Source: Cupriavidus pauculus
GTDB taxonomy: Bacteria; Pseudomonadota; Gammaproteobacteria; Burkholderiales; Burkholderiaceae
Assembly: GCF_008693385.1 (NCBI RefSeq)
Contig: NZ_CP044065.1
Coordinates: forward strand, 3,348,001 to 3,412,000
Length of the DNA stretch: 64,000 nt
Reading direction: 5' to 3'
In this document: positions 54,237 through 64,000 of the stretch, in pieces
How positions within the stretch are numbered: the first letter of the stretch is position 1
Layout: every line of letters begins with the position of its first letter
Notes under the pieces: model-generated
What the model saw: the letters and a program-made list of their open reading frames with translations, nothing else
What the model was told of the DNA's origin: nothing
Databases searched by the model: none
Translations under genes and position numbers: made by a program

Positions 54237-55019
54237 TCAGCCGATGCCGTGCGCGGCGCGCCAGCCGAGACCGGCCTCGGTCGAGGCGCGCGGCTTGTAC
54301 TCGCAGCCGATCCAGCCCTGGTAGCCGATCTCGTCGAGATAGCCGAACAGGAAGCGGTAATTGATCTCGCCGGTGCCGGGCTCGTTGCGGCCGGGGTTGT
54401 CGGCCAGCTGCACGTGACGGATCTTCGGCAGGTTGGCCTTGATCGTCGCGGCGATCTCGCCCTCCATGCGCTGCATGTGATAGATGTCGTACTGCACGTA
54501 GAGGTTGGGCGCGTTGACCTGCTCGATCAGATCGACGGCCTGCTGCGTGCGCGACAGCGCGAAGCCGGGAATGTCGAACGTGTTGATCGGCTCGATCAGC
54601 AGGTCGATACGCTCGGCCGCGAGCGCATTGGCCGCGAAGCGCAGGTTCTCGACGAGCGTCTCGTTGGCGGCCTCGCGCCGCACGCCCTGCGGCAGGATGC
54701 CCGCCAGGCAGTTCAGCTGCCGCACGCCGAGCACCTTCGCGTACTTGATGGCCTCGCCCACGCCGTCACGGAACTCGCTGACGCGATCGGGATGGCAGGC
54801 GATGCCGCGTTCGCCCGCTTCCCACTTGCCCGCGGGCAGGTTGTGCAGCACGAGGTCGAGCTGGAAGCGGTTGAGGCGGTCGGCGATCTGGTCCGCATGG
54901 AACGCATACGGGAACAGAAACTCCACGCCGCGGAATCCCGCGCGCGCGGCGGCTTCGAAGCGGTCGAGAAACGCCACTTCGTTGAACAGCATGGTGAGGT
55001 TGGCGGCTAGCTTTGGCAT
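54237..55019 (-). CDS. hyi: Hydroxypyruvate isomerase
   Basis: 260 residues, a TIM-barrel of the AP-endonuclease-2 superfamily. It starts 'MPKLAANLTMLFNEVAFLDRFEAAARAGFRGVEFLFPYAF', and the metal-site acids lie in 'LLIEPINTFDIPGF' and 'HVQLADNPGRNEPGTGEINY'. It interconverts hydroxypyruvate and tartronate semialdehyde. It lies 26 bases after gcl and 48 before glxR. Confidence 0.95.
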   Translation of the reverse strand: MPKLAANLTMLFNEVAFLDRFEAAARAGFRGVEFLFPYAFHADQIADRLNRFQLDLVLHNLPAGKWEAGERGIACHPDRVSEFRDGVGEAIKYAKVLGVRQLNCLAGILPQGVRREAANETLVENLRFAANALAAERIDLLIEPINTFDIPGFALSRTQQAVDLIEQVNAPNLYVQYDIYHMQRMEGEIAATIKANLPKIRHVQLADNPGRNEPGTGEINYRFLFGYLDEIGYQGWIGCEYKPRASTEAGLGWRAAHGIG

Positions 55020-55045
55020 CGTTGGCTCTTTGATGGATGACGCGG

Positions 55046-56839
<1,794 letters not shown>

Positions 56840-57094
56840 GTTTTGTCTCCAATAACGGGTGGGCCTGTGATTGGATTCGATGCTATGCCCGCACCGGGCT
56901 CGGGATAAACGGAACGACGATCAATTGATTCGATACTTCAGGTTTCGAATGGCTGGCAGCAACCCTCGAAATGTGATCGATGCGGTATGCAATCGCCATG
57001 CGTCCTGAACCCCCAATGAGTGGGGAATCCGTGCGAACTCGCACATTGGTGCTGTTCGGCGCGCGTCATGATCGCCACAATGTCGGGTTGCCAG

Positions 57095-57817
57095 ATGTTC
57101 GATGTTTCCGCTCACATTCGACCCATGTACGCCCGGTTGCCGCCTACCTACGAACTGATCGAAGCGCTTCGCGCGACCGACGTCGCGACGCCGGCGGCGA
57201 CCGGCAGTCCGGCGGTGTCGGTGGCACGCGTGCTCTGGGCCGCATTCATTGCCGCCGTCGTGCCGACCGTCATCACCGGCAGCGCGCTGGCGTACTGGCA
57301 CCTGCTGCTGCGCCAGACGCCGCCGGTCTGGCTGCCGGAGGCCTTCCACGCGGCGCTGGCGGCCAGCGCGGCCTGCTATCTCGGTGCCTGGCTCGCGCGC
57401 ATCGCCCAGCGGCGCGAGGCGCTCTGGCATCCGCTGCGCTGGATGACGCGGCGCCTGGATTCGCAAAGCACGGCCGAGAACGCGCTGCTGCTCCAGCTCG
57501 GCCGCATTCCACCGCTGCAACTGCGCGCGCGCCAGCGCCGCGTGGTGCTGCAGGTCCGGATGTGGGAAGGGTCGGCGCGTACCGTGGCCGTGCTGCTCGC
57601 GCTCGGTCCGGCCGCGTTCGTGCTGTTCGACGGCACCGCCGGCGCGCCCACCGCGGCCAGCATCCAGCAGGTGGTGGCCGTCTACGGCGCGGTGCTCGTG
57701 GCCGGCGCGGCCTTCGCGCTGTTCGCCCAGCTGCAATGTTCGGGGCCGCTGCGCCGGCTGGCCCATGTGCTCGGCGAAGCGGCCGAGATCAACGAAGCGC
57801 TGGGCCGCTCGCGCTGA
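57095..57817 (+). CDS. Hypothetical membrane protein
   Basis: 240 residues if started at ATG 57095; ATG 57068 and 57125 are also possible and no ribosome site decides. About four membrane helices: 'VARVLWAAFIAAVVPTVITGSALAYW', 'AFHAALAASAACYLGAWLARI', 'TVAVLLALGPAAFVLFDG' and 'VVAVYGAVLVAGAAFALFAQL', with a basic cytoplasmic stretch between the second and third. No family recognised. It precedes the LysR gene by 94 bases and is divergent from gcl. Confidence 0.65.
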   Translation: MFDVSAHIRPMYARLPPTYELIEALRATDVATPAATGSPAVSVARVLWAAFIAAVVPTVITGSALAYWHLLLRQTPPVWLPEAFHAALAASAACYLGAWLARIAQRREALWHPLRWMTRRLDSQSTAENALLLQLGRIPPLQLRARQRRVVLQVRMWEGSARTVAVLLALGPAAFVLFDGTAGAPTAASIQQVVAVYGAVLVAGAAFALFAQLQCSGPLRRLAHVLGEAAEINEALGRSR

Positions 57818-57911
57818 GGCGACGCATAGCGGGTATCGCAGTCGGGGGATGCGCAAGCCGCCGCGCATGCTTCACAATGGCCGGCAGGAGACAACCTGCA
57901 ATCTGGCCGAC

Positions 57912-58823
57912 ATGGATAAATTCAAGCAGATCGAGGCATTCATCGCCGTGGTGGAGCAGGGCAGCATGGCTTCGGCCGCGCTGACGCAGAACGTGACACC
58001 GGTCATGATCGGCCGCCGCATCAACGCGCTGGAGGCGCGTATCGGCGTCAAGCTGCTGCACCGGTCCACGCGGCGCATCGTGGTGACGGAGCAGGGCGCG
58101 GCGTTCATGGAGCAGTGCAAGAAGGCACTGTCCGATCTCGATCGCGCGGAGATGCTGATTGCGGAAGGGCGGCACAAGGCGACGGGCCACCTGATCGTCT
58201 CCGCGCCCGCCGCCTTCGGGCGCAAGCACGTGGCGCCCCATGCGCCGGCGTTCCTGGCCGCGAACCCGGACGTGCAGATCTCCTTCAACCTGACCGATCG
58301 CGTCGTCGATCTCGTGCGCGAGGGGTATGACGTCGGCATCCGCATCGGCGGTGCGATCGATCCCAATTTCGTGGCCATCAAGCTGTCGTCGAACAAGCGC
58401 GTGGTGTGCGGCACCCCGGCCTACTTCGCGAAGCATGGCGTACCGCGCACGCTCGAGGATCTCGAACACCACAACTGCCTCGCGTTCAACCTGCAGGGCG
58501 GCCAGCAGCGCGGATGGTATTTCAACGACAACGGGAAGACGGTGACCGTGCGCGTGAACGGCAACCTCGACTGCAACGACGGCGAACTGCTGCATCGCTG
58601 GGCGGGCGAAAGCCTCGGGCTGGGCTGGCGCTCGACATGGGAAATCCTGCCGCAGCTGGAAAGCGGGGAATTGATTACGGTACTCGATGAATTCGCGTTG
58701 CCGGACTACGACATCCTGGCGGTGTACCCGCAGCAGCGCCCCGTGCCCGCGAAGATCCGGTTCTTTATCGAGCATCTGAAGGCGCAGTACGCGAAGCCCG
58801 GGTACTGGAGCGGCCGGGTATAG
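57912..58823 (+). CDS. LysR-family regulator, possible regulator of the gcl operon
   Basis: 303 residues from ATG 57912; upstream frame extension lacks similarity. The helix-turn-helix spans 1-60 ('MDKFKQIEAFIAVVEQGSMASAALTQNVTPVMIGRRINALEARIGVKLLHRSTRR'), followed by the effector domain. Regulators of this type stand beside gcl-hyi-glxR operons in many beta- and gammaproteobacteria, so control of that operon is plausible, though here a membrane-protein gene separates them. Confidence 0.9.
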   Translation: MDKFKQIEAFIAVVEQGSMASAALTQNVTPVMIGRRINALEARIGVKLLHRSTRRIVVTEQGAAFMEQCKKALSDLDRAEMLIAEGRHKATGHLIVSAPAAFGRKHVAPHAPAFLAANPDVQISFNLTDRVVDLVREGYDVGIRIGGAIDPNFVAIKLSSNKRVVCGTPAYFAKHGVPRTLEDLEHHNCLAFNLQGGQQRGWYFNDNGKTVTVRVNGNLDCNDGELLHRWAGESLGLGWRSTWEILPQLESGELITVLDEFALPDYDILAVYPQQRPVPAKIRFFIEHLKAQYAKPGYWSGRV

Positions 58824-58848
58824 GGCAGAAAAGGGCAGAAAAGAAAAA

Positions 58849-58885
58849 GCCCGCAGAGCCGTTGCGGTCTGCGGGCAGCCCTTCT
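58849..58885 (+). terminator. Terminator-like hairpin after the LysR gene
   Basis: GCCCGCAG (58849-58856) pairs with CTGCGGGC (58869-58876); a run of A precedes it and a T-containing stretch (AGCCCTTCTTTC) follows. It could serve either strand. Confidence 0.7.
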
Positions 58886-59003
58886 TTCGAAGGACGGGGA
58901 GAGCCGATGAAGTGCGCCCCCGCAACTTCATGGCCAGACCGATGATGCGCGTACTACCGGTCCCCCGCCTTGATCGATATCAAATGTGACGGCATTGCGC
59001 GGA

Positions 59004-59696
59004 TTACGCGAGCAGCGCCGCCACGAGGTCCTTGCCGCGCGCGGCGTCCGGCACCTCGTCGAAATGCAGCGCGGCTTCGACGTGCGCGAGGTGTTCCACC
59101 ATCAGCGCCACCGCGCGCTCGGCATCGCCGGCGCGTGCCGCCTCGATGAACTCGCGGTGCTCGTCCGACGAGCACGTGGCATCGCGCCGAGACTGGTACA
59201 GCATGGTGATCACCGCGCTGCGCATCGACAGCTCGCGCATGATTTCGGTGAGCACGCTGTTGCCCACCACTTCGGCCATGACGATATGGAAATCCCCGAG
59301 CAGGCGCGTGCGCGTCTGGGCATCGTTGCCGTTCAGCGACTTGCGCTCGGCGGCCAGATGCTTGTCGATGCGCTTGTAGTCGGCGGCCGTGGCCCTGGCG
59401 ACGAACTCGCGCGCGAGCGCCGCCTCGAGGATGCGGCGCACCGCGAAGACCTCCCGCGCCTCCTCGGCGCTGGGCTTGGCGACGAACGCACCCTTGTCGG
59501 GCACGATCTGGATCACCTTGTCCTTGGACAGCATCAGCAGGGCCGCGCGGACCTTGGTGCGGCTCACGCGGTAGACGCTCGCGAGCGCCTCCTCCCGCAG
59601 CTTGGTGCCGGGCGGGAGGCGGTGCGAGACGATGGCGGCGACGATATCGTCGGCAATCGCCTCGGCGGTCATGTCTGGATCGATATGCTCGGGCAT
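59004..59696 (-). CDS. GntR-family regulator (FadR/FCD subfamily)
   Basis: 230 residues from ATG 59696. The winged helix is 'DIVAAIVSHRLPPGTKLREEALASVYRVSRTKVRAALLML'. The FCD ligand domain has the metal-site pattern 'DFHIVMAEVVGNSVL ... SDEHREFIEAARAGDAERAVALMVEHLAHVE'. Such proteins respond to small carboxylates. It lies 50 bases after dctA on the same strand, so it may regulate dctA and the divergent amidohydrolase genes. Confidence 0.92.
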   Translation of the reverse strand: MPEHIDPDMTAEAIADDIVAAIVSHRLPPGTKLREEALASVYRVSRTKVRAALLMLSKDKVIQIVPDKGAFVAKPSAEEAREVFAVRRILEAALAREFVARATAADYKRIDKHLAAERKSLNGNDAQTRTRLLGDFHIVMAEVVGNSVLTEIMRELSMRSAVITMLYQSRRDATCSSDEHREFIEAARAGDAERAVALMVEHLAHVEAALHFDEVPDAARGKDLVAALLA

Positions 59697-59746
59697 GATG
59701 GCGCGCGTCGGGCGTGGCTCCGCGCTGAGACGAGAATCCCGAGATT

Positions 59747-61147
59747 CTAGCGCCCCACGGCGCTGCCGGGCAGCGGCGCGCTGGCGGGCACCTCGATTCC
59801 GCCCGCCACGGGAGGCGGCATGCCCTCGTCGAGCTCGCCAGCGGAGATCGCTCCATCGAGCACCGCATGGGCGCGTTCGCGGTCGATATCCTTCTCCCAC
59901 GCCGCCACCACCACCGTCGCCACGCAGTTGCCGATGAGGTTGCCGAGCGCGCGCGCGATACCGATGAACCAGTCCACCGACAGCACGAGCACGAGGCCGA
60001 TTGCCGGAATGGCGGGATGGGCCGACAGCGTGGCCGCGAGAATCACGATGGCGGAGCCCGGAATGCCATGCGCGCCTTTCGACGTCACGAGCGCCACCGC
60101 GAGAATGCCAAGGAGGTCGCCCAGCGCGAGCGGCGTGTTGGTGGCCTGCGCGATGAACACCGCGGCAAGCGTCAGATAGATCGAGAACGCATCGAGATTG
60201 AACGAATACCCGGTGGGAATGACGAGGCCCACCACCGACTTGCGGATGCCCATGAACTCGAGCTTGCGCATGACCTGCGGCAGCACGCTGTCCGACGACG
60301 CGGTGCCCAGCACCACGAGGAGTTCGGCGCGCAGATAACGAATCAGCTTGAAGACCGAAAAGCCGCAGGCGCGCAGGATGCCGCCGAGCACCGCGAGCAC
60401 GAACACGACGACCGCGCCGTAGAACAGCACGACGAGGAAGCCGAGCTGCTTGAGCGAGCCGATGCCGTACTTGCCCACCGTGAACGCCACCGCGCCCAGC
60501 ACGCCGATGGGCGCGAGCTTGATGATGAAGCCCATCATGCGGAACAGCGTCTGCGAGAACGTGTCGATCAGGCTCACGAGCGGCTTGCCCGGCTCGCCGA
60601 CCAGCGACAGCGCGCAGCCGAACAGCACCGAGATCAGCAGCACCTGCAGCACGTCGCCGCTGGCGAAGGCACCCATCACGGTGTTCGGAATCAGCTTGAG
60701 CAGGAATTCGACGGTCCCCGCGCTCTTCACCTTCTCCGCGCCCTCGACATAGGCGGCCATGGCCGACGCATCGAGCGATTGCGGATTCACGTTCATGCCC
60801 GCGCCGGGCTGGAACACGTAGGCGAGCACGACGCCCAGCGCCAGCGCGATCGTCGTCACGATCTCGAAGTAGATCACCGCCTTCATCCCGACGCGGCCCA
60901 CCTTCTTGAGTTCGCCGGCACCGCAGATGCCGGCCACGACCACGCAGAACACGATGGGGCCGATCAGCATCTTGATGAGCTTGATAAAGGCGTCGCCGAG
61001 CGGCTTGAGCTTGGCCGCGAACTCGGGCGCAAGGAGCCCGAGTACCGTACCGATCACGAGCGCGATCAGCACCTGGCCGAAGAGGGAACGGGTAAAGCGG
61101 GTGTGCAGGCGTGCGGGCGCACGCTGCGAGGGTACGGCAGGCTGCAT
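59747..61147 (-). CDS. dctA: C4-dicarboxylate:cation symporter
   Basis: 466 residues of the DAACS family, with the re-entrant hairpin sequences 'LGTASSDSVLPQVMRKLEFMG' and 'VIPTGYSFNLDAFSIYLTLAAVFIAQATNTPL'. The N-terminal 'LFGQVLIALVIGTVLGLLAPEFAAKLKPLGDAFIKLIKMLIGPIVF' is typical of DctA. It takes up succinate, fumarate or malate, possibly also orotate-like acids, with protons or sodium. The C-terminal 40 residues are Pro/Gly-rich. Divergent from the M20 genes, with the operator-like site in between. Confidence 0.95.
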   Translation of the reverse strand: MQPAVPSQRAPARLHTRFTRSLFGQVLIALVIGTVLGLLAPEFAAKLKPLGDAFIKLIKMLIGPIVFCVVVAGICGAGELKKVGRVGMKAVIYFEIVTTIALALGVVLAYVFQPGAGMNVNPQSLDASAMAAYVEGAEKVKSAGTVEFLLKLIPNTVMGAFASGDVLQVLLISVLFGCALSLVGEPGKPLVSLIDTFSQTLFRMMGFIIKLAPIGVLGAVAFTVGKYGIGSLKQLGFLVVLFYGAVVVFVLAVLGGILRACGFSVFKLIRYLRAELLVVLGTASSDSVLPQVMRKLEFMGIRKSVVGLVIPTGYSFNLDAFSIYLTLAAVFIAQATNTPLALGDLLGILAVALVTSKGAHGIPGSAIVILAATLSAHPAIPAIGLVLVLSVDWFIGIARALGNLIGNCVATVVVAAWEKDIDRERAHAVLDGAISAGELDEGMPPPVAGGIEVPASAPLPGSAVGR

Positions 61148-61276
61148 GGCTGTCTCCGTGCGGACCGGTCCGCGCGTGCCGCGCCTATGCCGGTCCTGTC
61201 TGGTTCAAGGTCGCCCGTCATCGTTGTCGAACCCGATTGTTCGCGGCCGATTGTCCGTGCGTGCAGGCCAATATAG

Positions 61277-61298
61277 TGCATATAATTTTTGTATGCAA
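61277..61298. promoter_or_regulatory. Candidate GntR operator between dctA and the amidohydrolase gene
   Basis: TGCATA (61277-61282) and TATGCA (61292-61297) are inverted repeats 9 bases apart, and TTGTATGCAA (61289-61298) resembles FCD-subfamily sites. The surrounding 40 bases are unusually AT-rich, as expected of a promoter. Confidence 0.5.
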
Positions 61299-61411
61299 TT
61301 TTTGAATCCACTGTGCTAACATGAATCGCAGAGAATAAGACTCTGGCGCGTTTCTTGTTAGGCAACAGATGCAATTTCGCGCAGAGTCACTGGCTTGAGC
61401 AGGAGACACGC

Positions 61412-62680
61412 ATGGCAGCAAATCCAACGCCGGCCGCCGCATCCGTGAACACCACGGGCGCGCGCATCATGGAGTGGGCCGACGCCCTCGCCGTTCATAC
61501 CGAGCAGCCCGGCATGCTCACCCGTACCTATCTGACCGACGCCCACCACGGCGCGGCCGCGCAGCTCGCCGCCTGGATGGAAGCCGCGGGCATGACCGTG
61601 CGCCGCGACGCGGCGGGCAATGTCATCGGCCGCTACGAAGGCACCACGCCCGACGCGCCCGCACTGCTGACGGGCTCGCACTTCGACACGGTGCGCGACG
61701 CCGGACGCTATGACGGCAACCTCGGCGTCATCCTGCCAATTGCCTGCATCGACGCCTGGCACCGCGCGGGCCGCCGCTTTCCGTTCGCGATCGAGGTGGT
61801 CGGCTTTGCCGAGGAGGAGGGCGTGCGCTTCAAGGCGACGCTGCTCGGCAGCCGCGCGATCGCGGGCACGTTCGACACACGCGTCCTCGACAACCTCGAC
61901 GACAGCGGCACCGCCATGCGCGACGTGATGCGCGGCGCGGGGTTCGAACCCGACCAGTTGCCCGCCGCCGCGCACGATCGCCGCAAGGTGCTCGGCTTTG
62001 TCGAGGTGCATATCGAGCAGGGTCCCGTGCTGCTGAACGAAGGGTTGCCGGTCGGCGTGGTGACGGCGATCTCGGGCGCCTCGCGCTTTCTCGTGGAACT
62101 CGAAGGGCTGGCCGGCCATGCCGGCACCGTGCCGATGGATATGCGCCGCGACGCCGCGATGGCGGCCGCCGAGATCGGGCTGTATATCGAGCGCCGCTGT
62201 GGCGGCAAGCCGGGCCTCGTCGGCACTGTCGGCCAGTTCAACGTGCCCAACGGCGCCACCAACGTGGTGCCGGGCAAGGCCGTGTTCTCCATCGATATCC
62301 GCGCCGGCGACGACGCCGAGCGCGAAGCCGCCGTCAACGACGTGCTGGCCGAGATCGAGCGCATCTGCGCGCGCCGCAACGTGCGCGCCGCGCAGGTACG
62401 CAAGACCCACGAGGCGGCCAGCGTGCCGTGCGCGCCGTGGCTGCAGGACCAGTGGGCCGCCGCGATCGCGCGCACGGGCGCGCCGGTCCGGCACCTGCCT
62501 TCCGGCGCGGGCCACGACGCCATGGCCATCGCCGCGCTGACGGACGTGGCGATGCTGTTCGTGCGTTGCGGCAACGGCGGCATCAGCCATCACCCCACCG
62601 AAATCATGACCGCCGGCGACGCCGAGGTGGCCGCGAACGTGTTCAGCACGTTCGTCGAGCACTTCCAGCCCCGGCAATAA
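61412..62680 (+). CDS. M20-family Zn amidohydrolase (allantoate amidohydrolase / N-carbamoylase type)
   Basis: 422 residues; AGGAGACACGC precedes ATG 61412. The metal motifs are 'LTGSHFDTVRDAGRYDGNLG' and 'VVGFAEEEGVRFKATLLGSRAIAG', then 'GFVEVHIEQGPVL' and 'HLPSGAGHDAMAIA ... FVRCGNGGISHHPTE'. This is the hydantoinase/carbamoylase branch, whose members split allantoate, ureidoglycolate-like or N-carbamoyl amino acids. Nearness to glyoxylate assimilation genes favours a ureide substrate, but the exact one is open. Confidence 0.9.
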   Translation: MAANPTPAAASVNTTGARIMEWADALAVHTEQPGMLTRTYLTDAHHGAAAQLAAWMEAAGMTVRRDAAGNVIGRYEGTTPDAPALLTGSHFDTVRDAGRYDGNLGVILPIACIDAWHRAGRRFPFAIEVVGFAEEEGVRFKATLLGSRAIAGTFDTRVLDNLDDSGTAMRDVMRGAGFEPDQLPAAAHDRRKVLGFVEVHIEQGPVLLNEGLPVGVVTAISGASRFLVELEGLAGHAGTVPMDMRRDAAMAAAEIGLYIERRCGGKPGLVGTVGQFNVPNGATNVVPGKAVFSIDIRAGDDAEREAAVNDVLAEIERICARRNVRAAQVRKTHEAASVPCAPWLQDQWAAAIARTGAPVRHLPSGAGHDAMAIAALTDVAMLFVRCGNGGISHHPTEIMTAGDAEVAANVFSTFVEHFQPRQ

Positions 62681-62716
62681 GCGATTGCTACCTACATAGA
62701 GACACAGGGCCAAGAC

Positions 62717-63985
62717 ATGACCGCACGCGACAACATGAATCCCACCGACACCACGCTCGTCCAGTTCATCGACACGCAGCGCCCGGCGCAGGAAGCCTTC
62801 CTCGCCGAGCTCGTGAAGGTGCCGTCGGACAACCCGTCCGGCGACTGCGCGGCGCATGGCCAGCGCGCCCGCGCGCTGCTCGAGCAGCTCGGCTTTACGG
62901 TCGAGGCGCACAAGGTGCCCGAGGACAAGGTGCGCGCGGCCGGCATGATCAGCGCCACCAACCTGATCGTGCGCAAGCAGTTCGGCACGGGCGGCCCGAC
63001 CATCGCCATGAACGCGCATGGCGACGTGGTGCCGCCGGGACTGGGCTGGACGCGCGATCCGTACGGCGCGGAGATCGGCGACAGCGAGCATGGTCCGGTC
63101 ATGTACGGACGCGGTGTTGCGGTCTCGAAGTCGGATTTCGCGACGTACACGTACGCCACGCTCGCGCTGATGGAAGCGGAAAAGCAGGGCGCGCGCCTCA
63201 ACGGCACGGTCGAGCTCCAGTTCACGTACGACGAGGAGACCGGTGGCGATATCGGCCCCAGGCTGCTGCTCGACGAAAATCTGACCAGGCCCGACTACGC
63301 GATTTCGGCGGGCTTCTCGTACGGCATCACCTCGGCGCATAACGGCTGCCTGCACGTGGAAGTCACGGTCAAGGGCAAGCAGGGCCACGCGGCCATGCCC
63401 CATACGGGGGTGGACGCGATCGAAGCCGCCACGCATATCCTGCAGGCGATCTACGGCCTGCGCGCGCAACTGGCCATGCGCAAGTCGAAGGTGCCGGGCA
63501 TCGACCACGCGACGCTCAATGTCGGCCTGATCAAGGGCGGCATCAACACGAACGTGGTGCCGGACCTCGTGACGTTCCGCGTCGACCGCCGCATGATCCC
63601 CGAGGAGATCGGGTTCGATGCCGAGGGCGAACTGCGCGCGGTGGTGGAGAAGGCCGCGGCGGAGCGCCCGGGCATCGAGGTGAAGGTCGAACGCATCATC
63701 CTCGCCGAACCGCTGTCCGAGCTGCCGGGTGTGGAAAAGCTGATCGGCGCGCTGAAGTCGCGCGCGGAGGCGGTGTTCGGCGTGGAGATTCCCGTCCACG
63801 GCGTGCCGCTGTACACGGACGCCCGCCACTACACGAGCCGTGGCATCCCGACGGTGCTGTACGGCGCCGGCCCCCGCACGCTGATGGAGGCGCGCGGCCA
63901 CAACTCGGACGAGAACCTGCGCCTGAACGACCTGAACCGCGCAACGAAGGTGGTGGCACTGGCGCTGGCGGACCTGATGGCCTGA
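62717..63985 (+). CDS. M20-family peptidase/deacylase (ArgE/DapE-like)
   Basis: 422 residues, starting 36 bases after the amidohydrolase and surely cotranscribed. Metal-site motifs are 'TIAMNAHGDVVPPGLGW', 'GRGVAVSKSDFATYTYA' (the usual GRG.xDxK varies here) and 'QFTYDEETGGDIGPRLLL'; the lid domain has 'GHAAMPHTGVDAIEAATHIL'. It is probably a second hydrolase on the same amide or dipeptide-like compound. The final His-containing stretch ('LMEARGHNSDENLRLNDL') is complete. Confidence 0.9.
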   Translation: MTARDNMNPTDTTLVQFIDTQRPAQEAFLAELVKVPSDNPSGDCAAHGQRARALLEQLGFTVEAHKVPEDKVRAAGMISATNLIVRKQFGTGGPTIAMNAHGDVVPPGLGWTRDPYGAEIGDSEHGPVMYGRGVAVSKSDFATYTYATLALMEAEKQGARLNGTVELQFTYDEETGGDIGPRLLLDENLTRPDYAISAGFSYGITSAHNGCLHVEVTVKGKQGHAAMPHTGVDAIEAATHILQAIYGLRAQLAMRKSKVPGIDHATLNVGLIKGGINTNVVPDLVTFRVDRRMIPEEIGFDAEGELRAVVEKAAAERPGIEVKVERIILAEPLSELPGVEKLIGALKSRAEAVFGVEIPVHGVPLYTDARHYTSRGIPTVLYGAGPRTLMEARGHNSDENLRLNDLNRATKVVALALADLMA

Positions 63986-64000
63986 TCACCCACCTGGCGG

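Overview
The window is high-GC, densely coded, and looks like a chromosome segment of a Burkholderiaceae betaproteobacterium, most like Cupriavidus/Ralstonia. This rests on codon and GC character, the gcvTHP locus behind a tandem glycine riboswitch, the complete gcl-hyi-glxR-ttuD-pyk glycerate pathway, a CYP102-type self-sufficient P450, and DctA/M20 amidohydrolase catabolic genes. No genome-wide comparison could be run, so the genus is an inference.

Layout. 1-9.6 kb: end of a branched-chain amino-acid binding protein, two poorly known proteins, a CPA2-type antiporter overlapping a YbdK-type carboxylate-amine ligase, a glycine-zipper protein, OsmC and a persulfide-dioxygenase-like enzyme. 8.2-15.2 kb (minus): riboswitch, gcvT, gcvH, gcvP, a DUF421 membrane protein and sdaA, which together would take glycine to serine and pyruvate. 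15.3-23.1 kb: small lipoprotein, Rep helicase, an OmpR-type two-component pair whose kinase carries an EF-hand-like loop, a periplasmic binding protein, and hemN behind a perfect FNR box. 23.1-28.4 kb is the accessory part: a candidate small RNA, an orphan hypothetical gene, a diheme cytochrome c, then tRNA-Arg(CCG) followed by an island remnant. The remnant has a broken integrase C-terminus, a 17-codon ORF, an AT-richer membrane/coiled-coil cargo gene and a 45-bp copy of the tRNA 3' end. Beyond it lies a brnA antitoxin whose brnT partner is cut down to its C-terminus.

28.4-41.1 kb: LysR/RidA pair, ABC-F ATPase, acetyltransferase, FAD-linked oxidase, ArfB, TetR plus esterase divergent from the P450-reductase fusion (two palindromes between them), and HtpX. 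41.2-48.2 kb holds the most interesting functional block: a Tat/lipobox FAD oxidoreductase and a membrane-anchored spermidine-synthase-like protein, divergent from DUF350, SPFH, DUF4178, a 55-residue Gly/Ser-rich membrane peptide and a SpeD AdoMet decarboxylase. The genes are tightly packed and suggest a polyamine-linked envelope system. 48.2-50.2 kb: CadR-like MerR regulator, a small repeat-bearing secreted protein and a YpfJ-type metallopeptidase.

50.3-56.8 kb (minus) is the glyoxylate-to-pyruvate operon (gcl first, pyk last). 57-64 kb: a membrane protein, a LysR regulator, then a GntR regulator and DctA divergent from an M20 ureide-type amidohydrolase and a second M20 peptidase. Dicarboxylate uptake and ureido/amide hydrolysis next to glyoxylate assimilation fits use of ureides or related N-carbamoyl compounds. 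That last link is inference.
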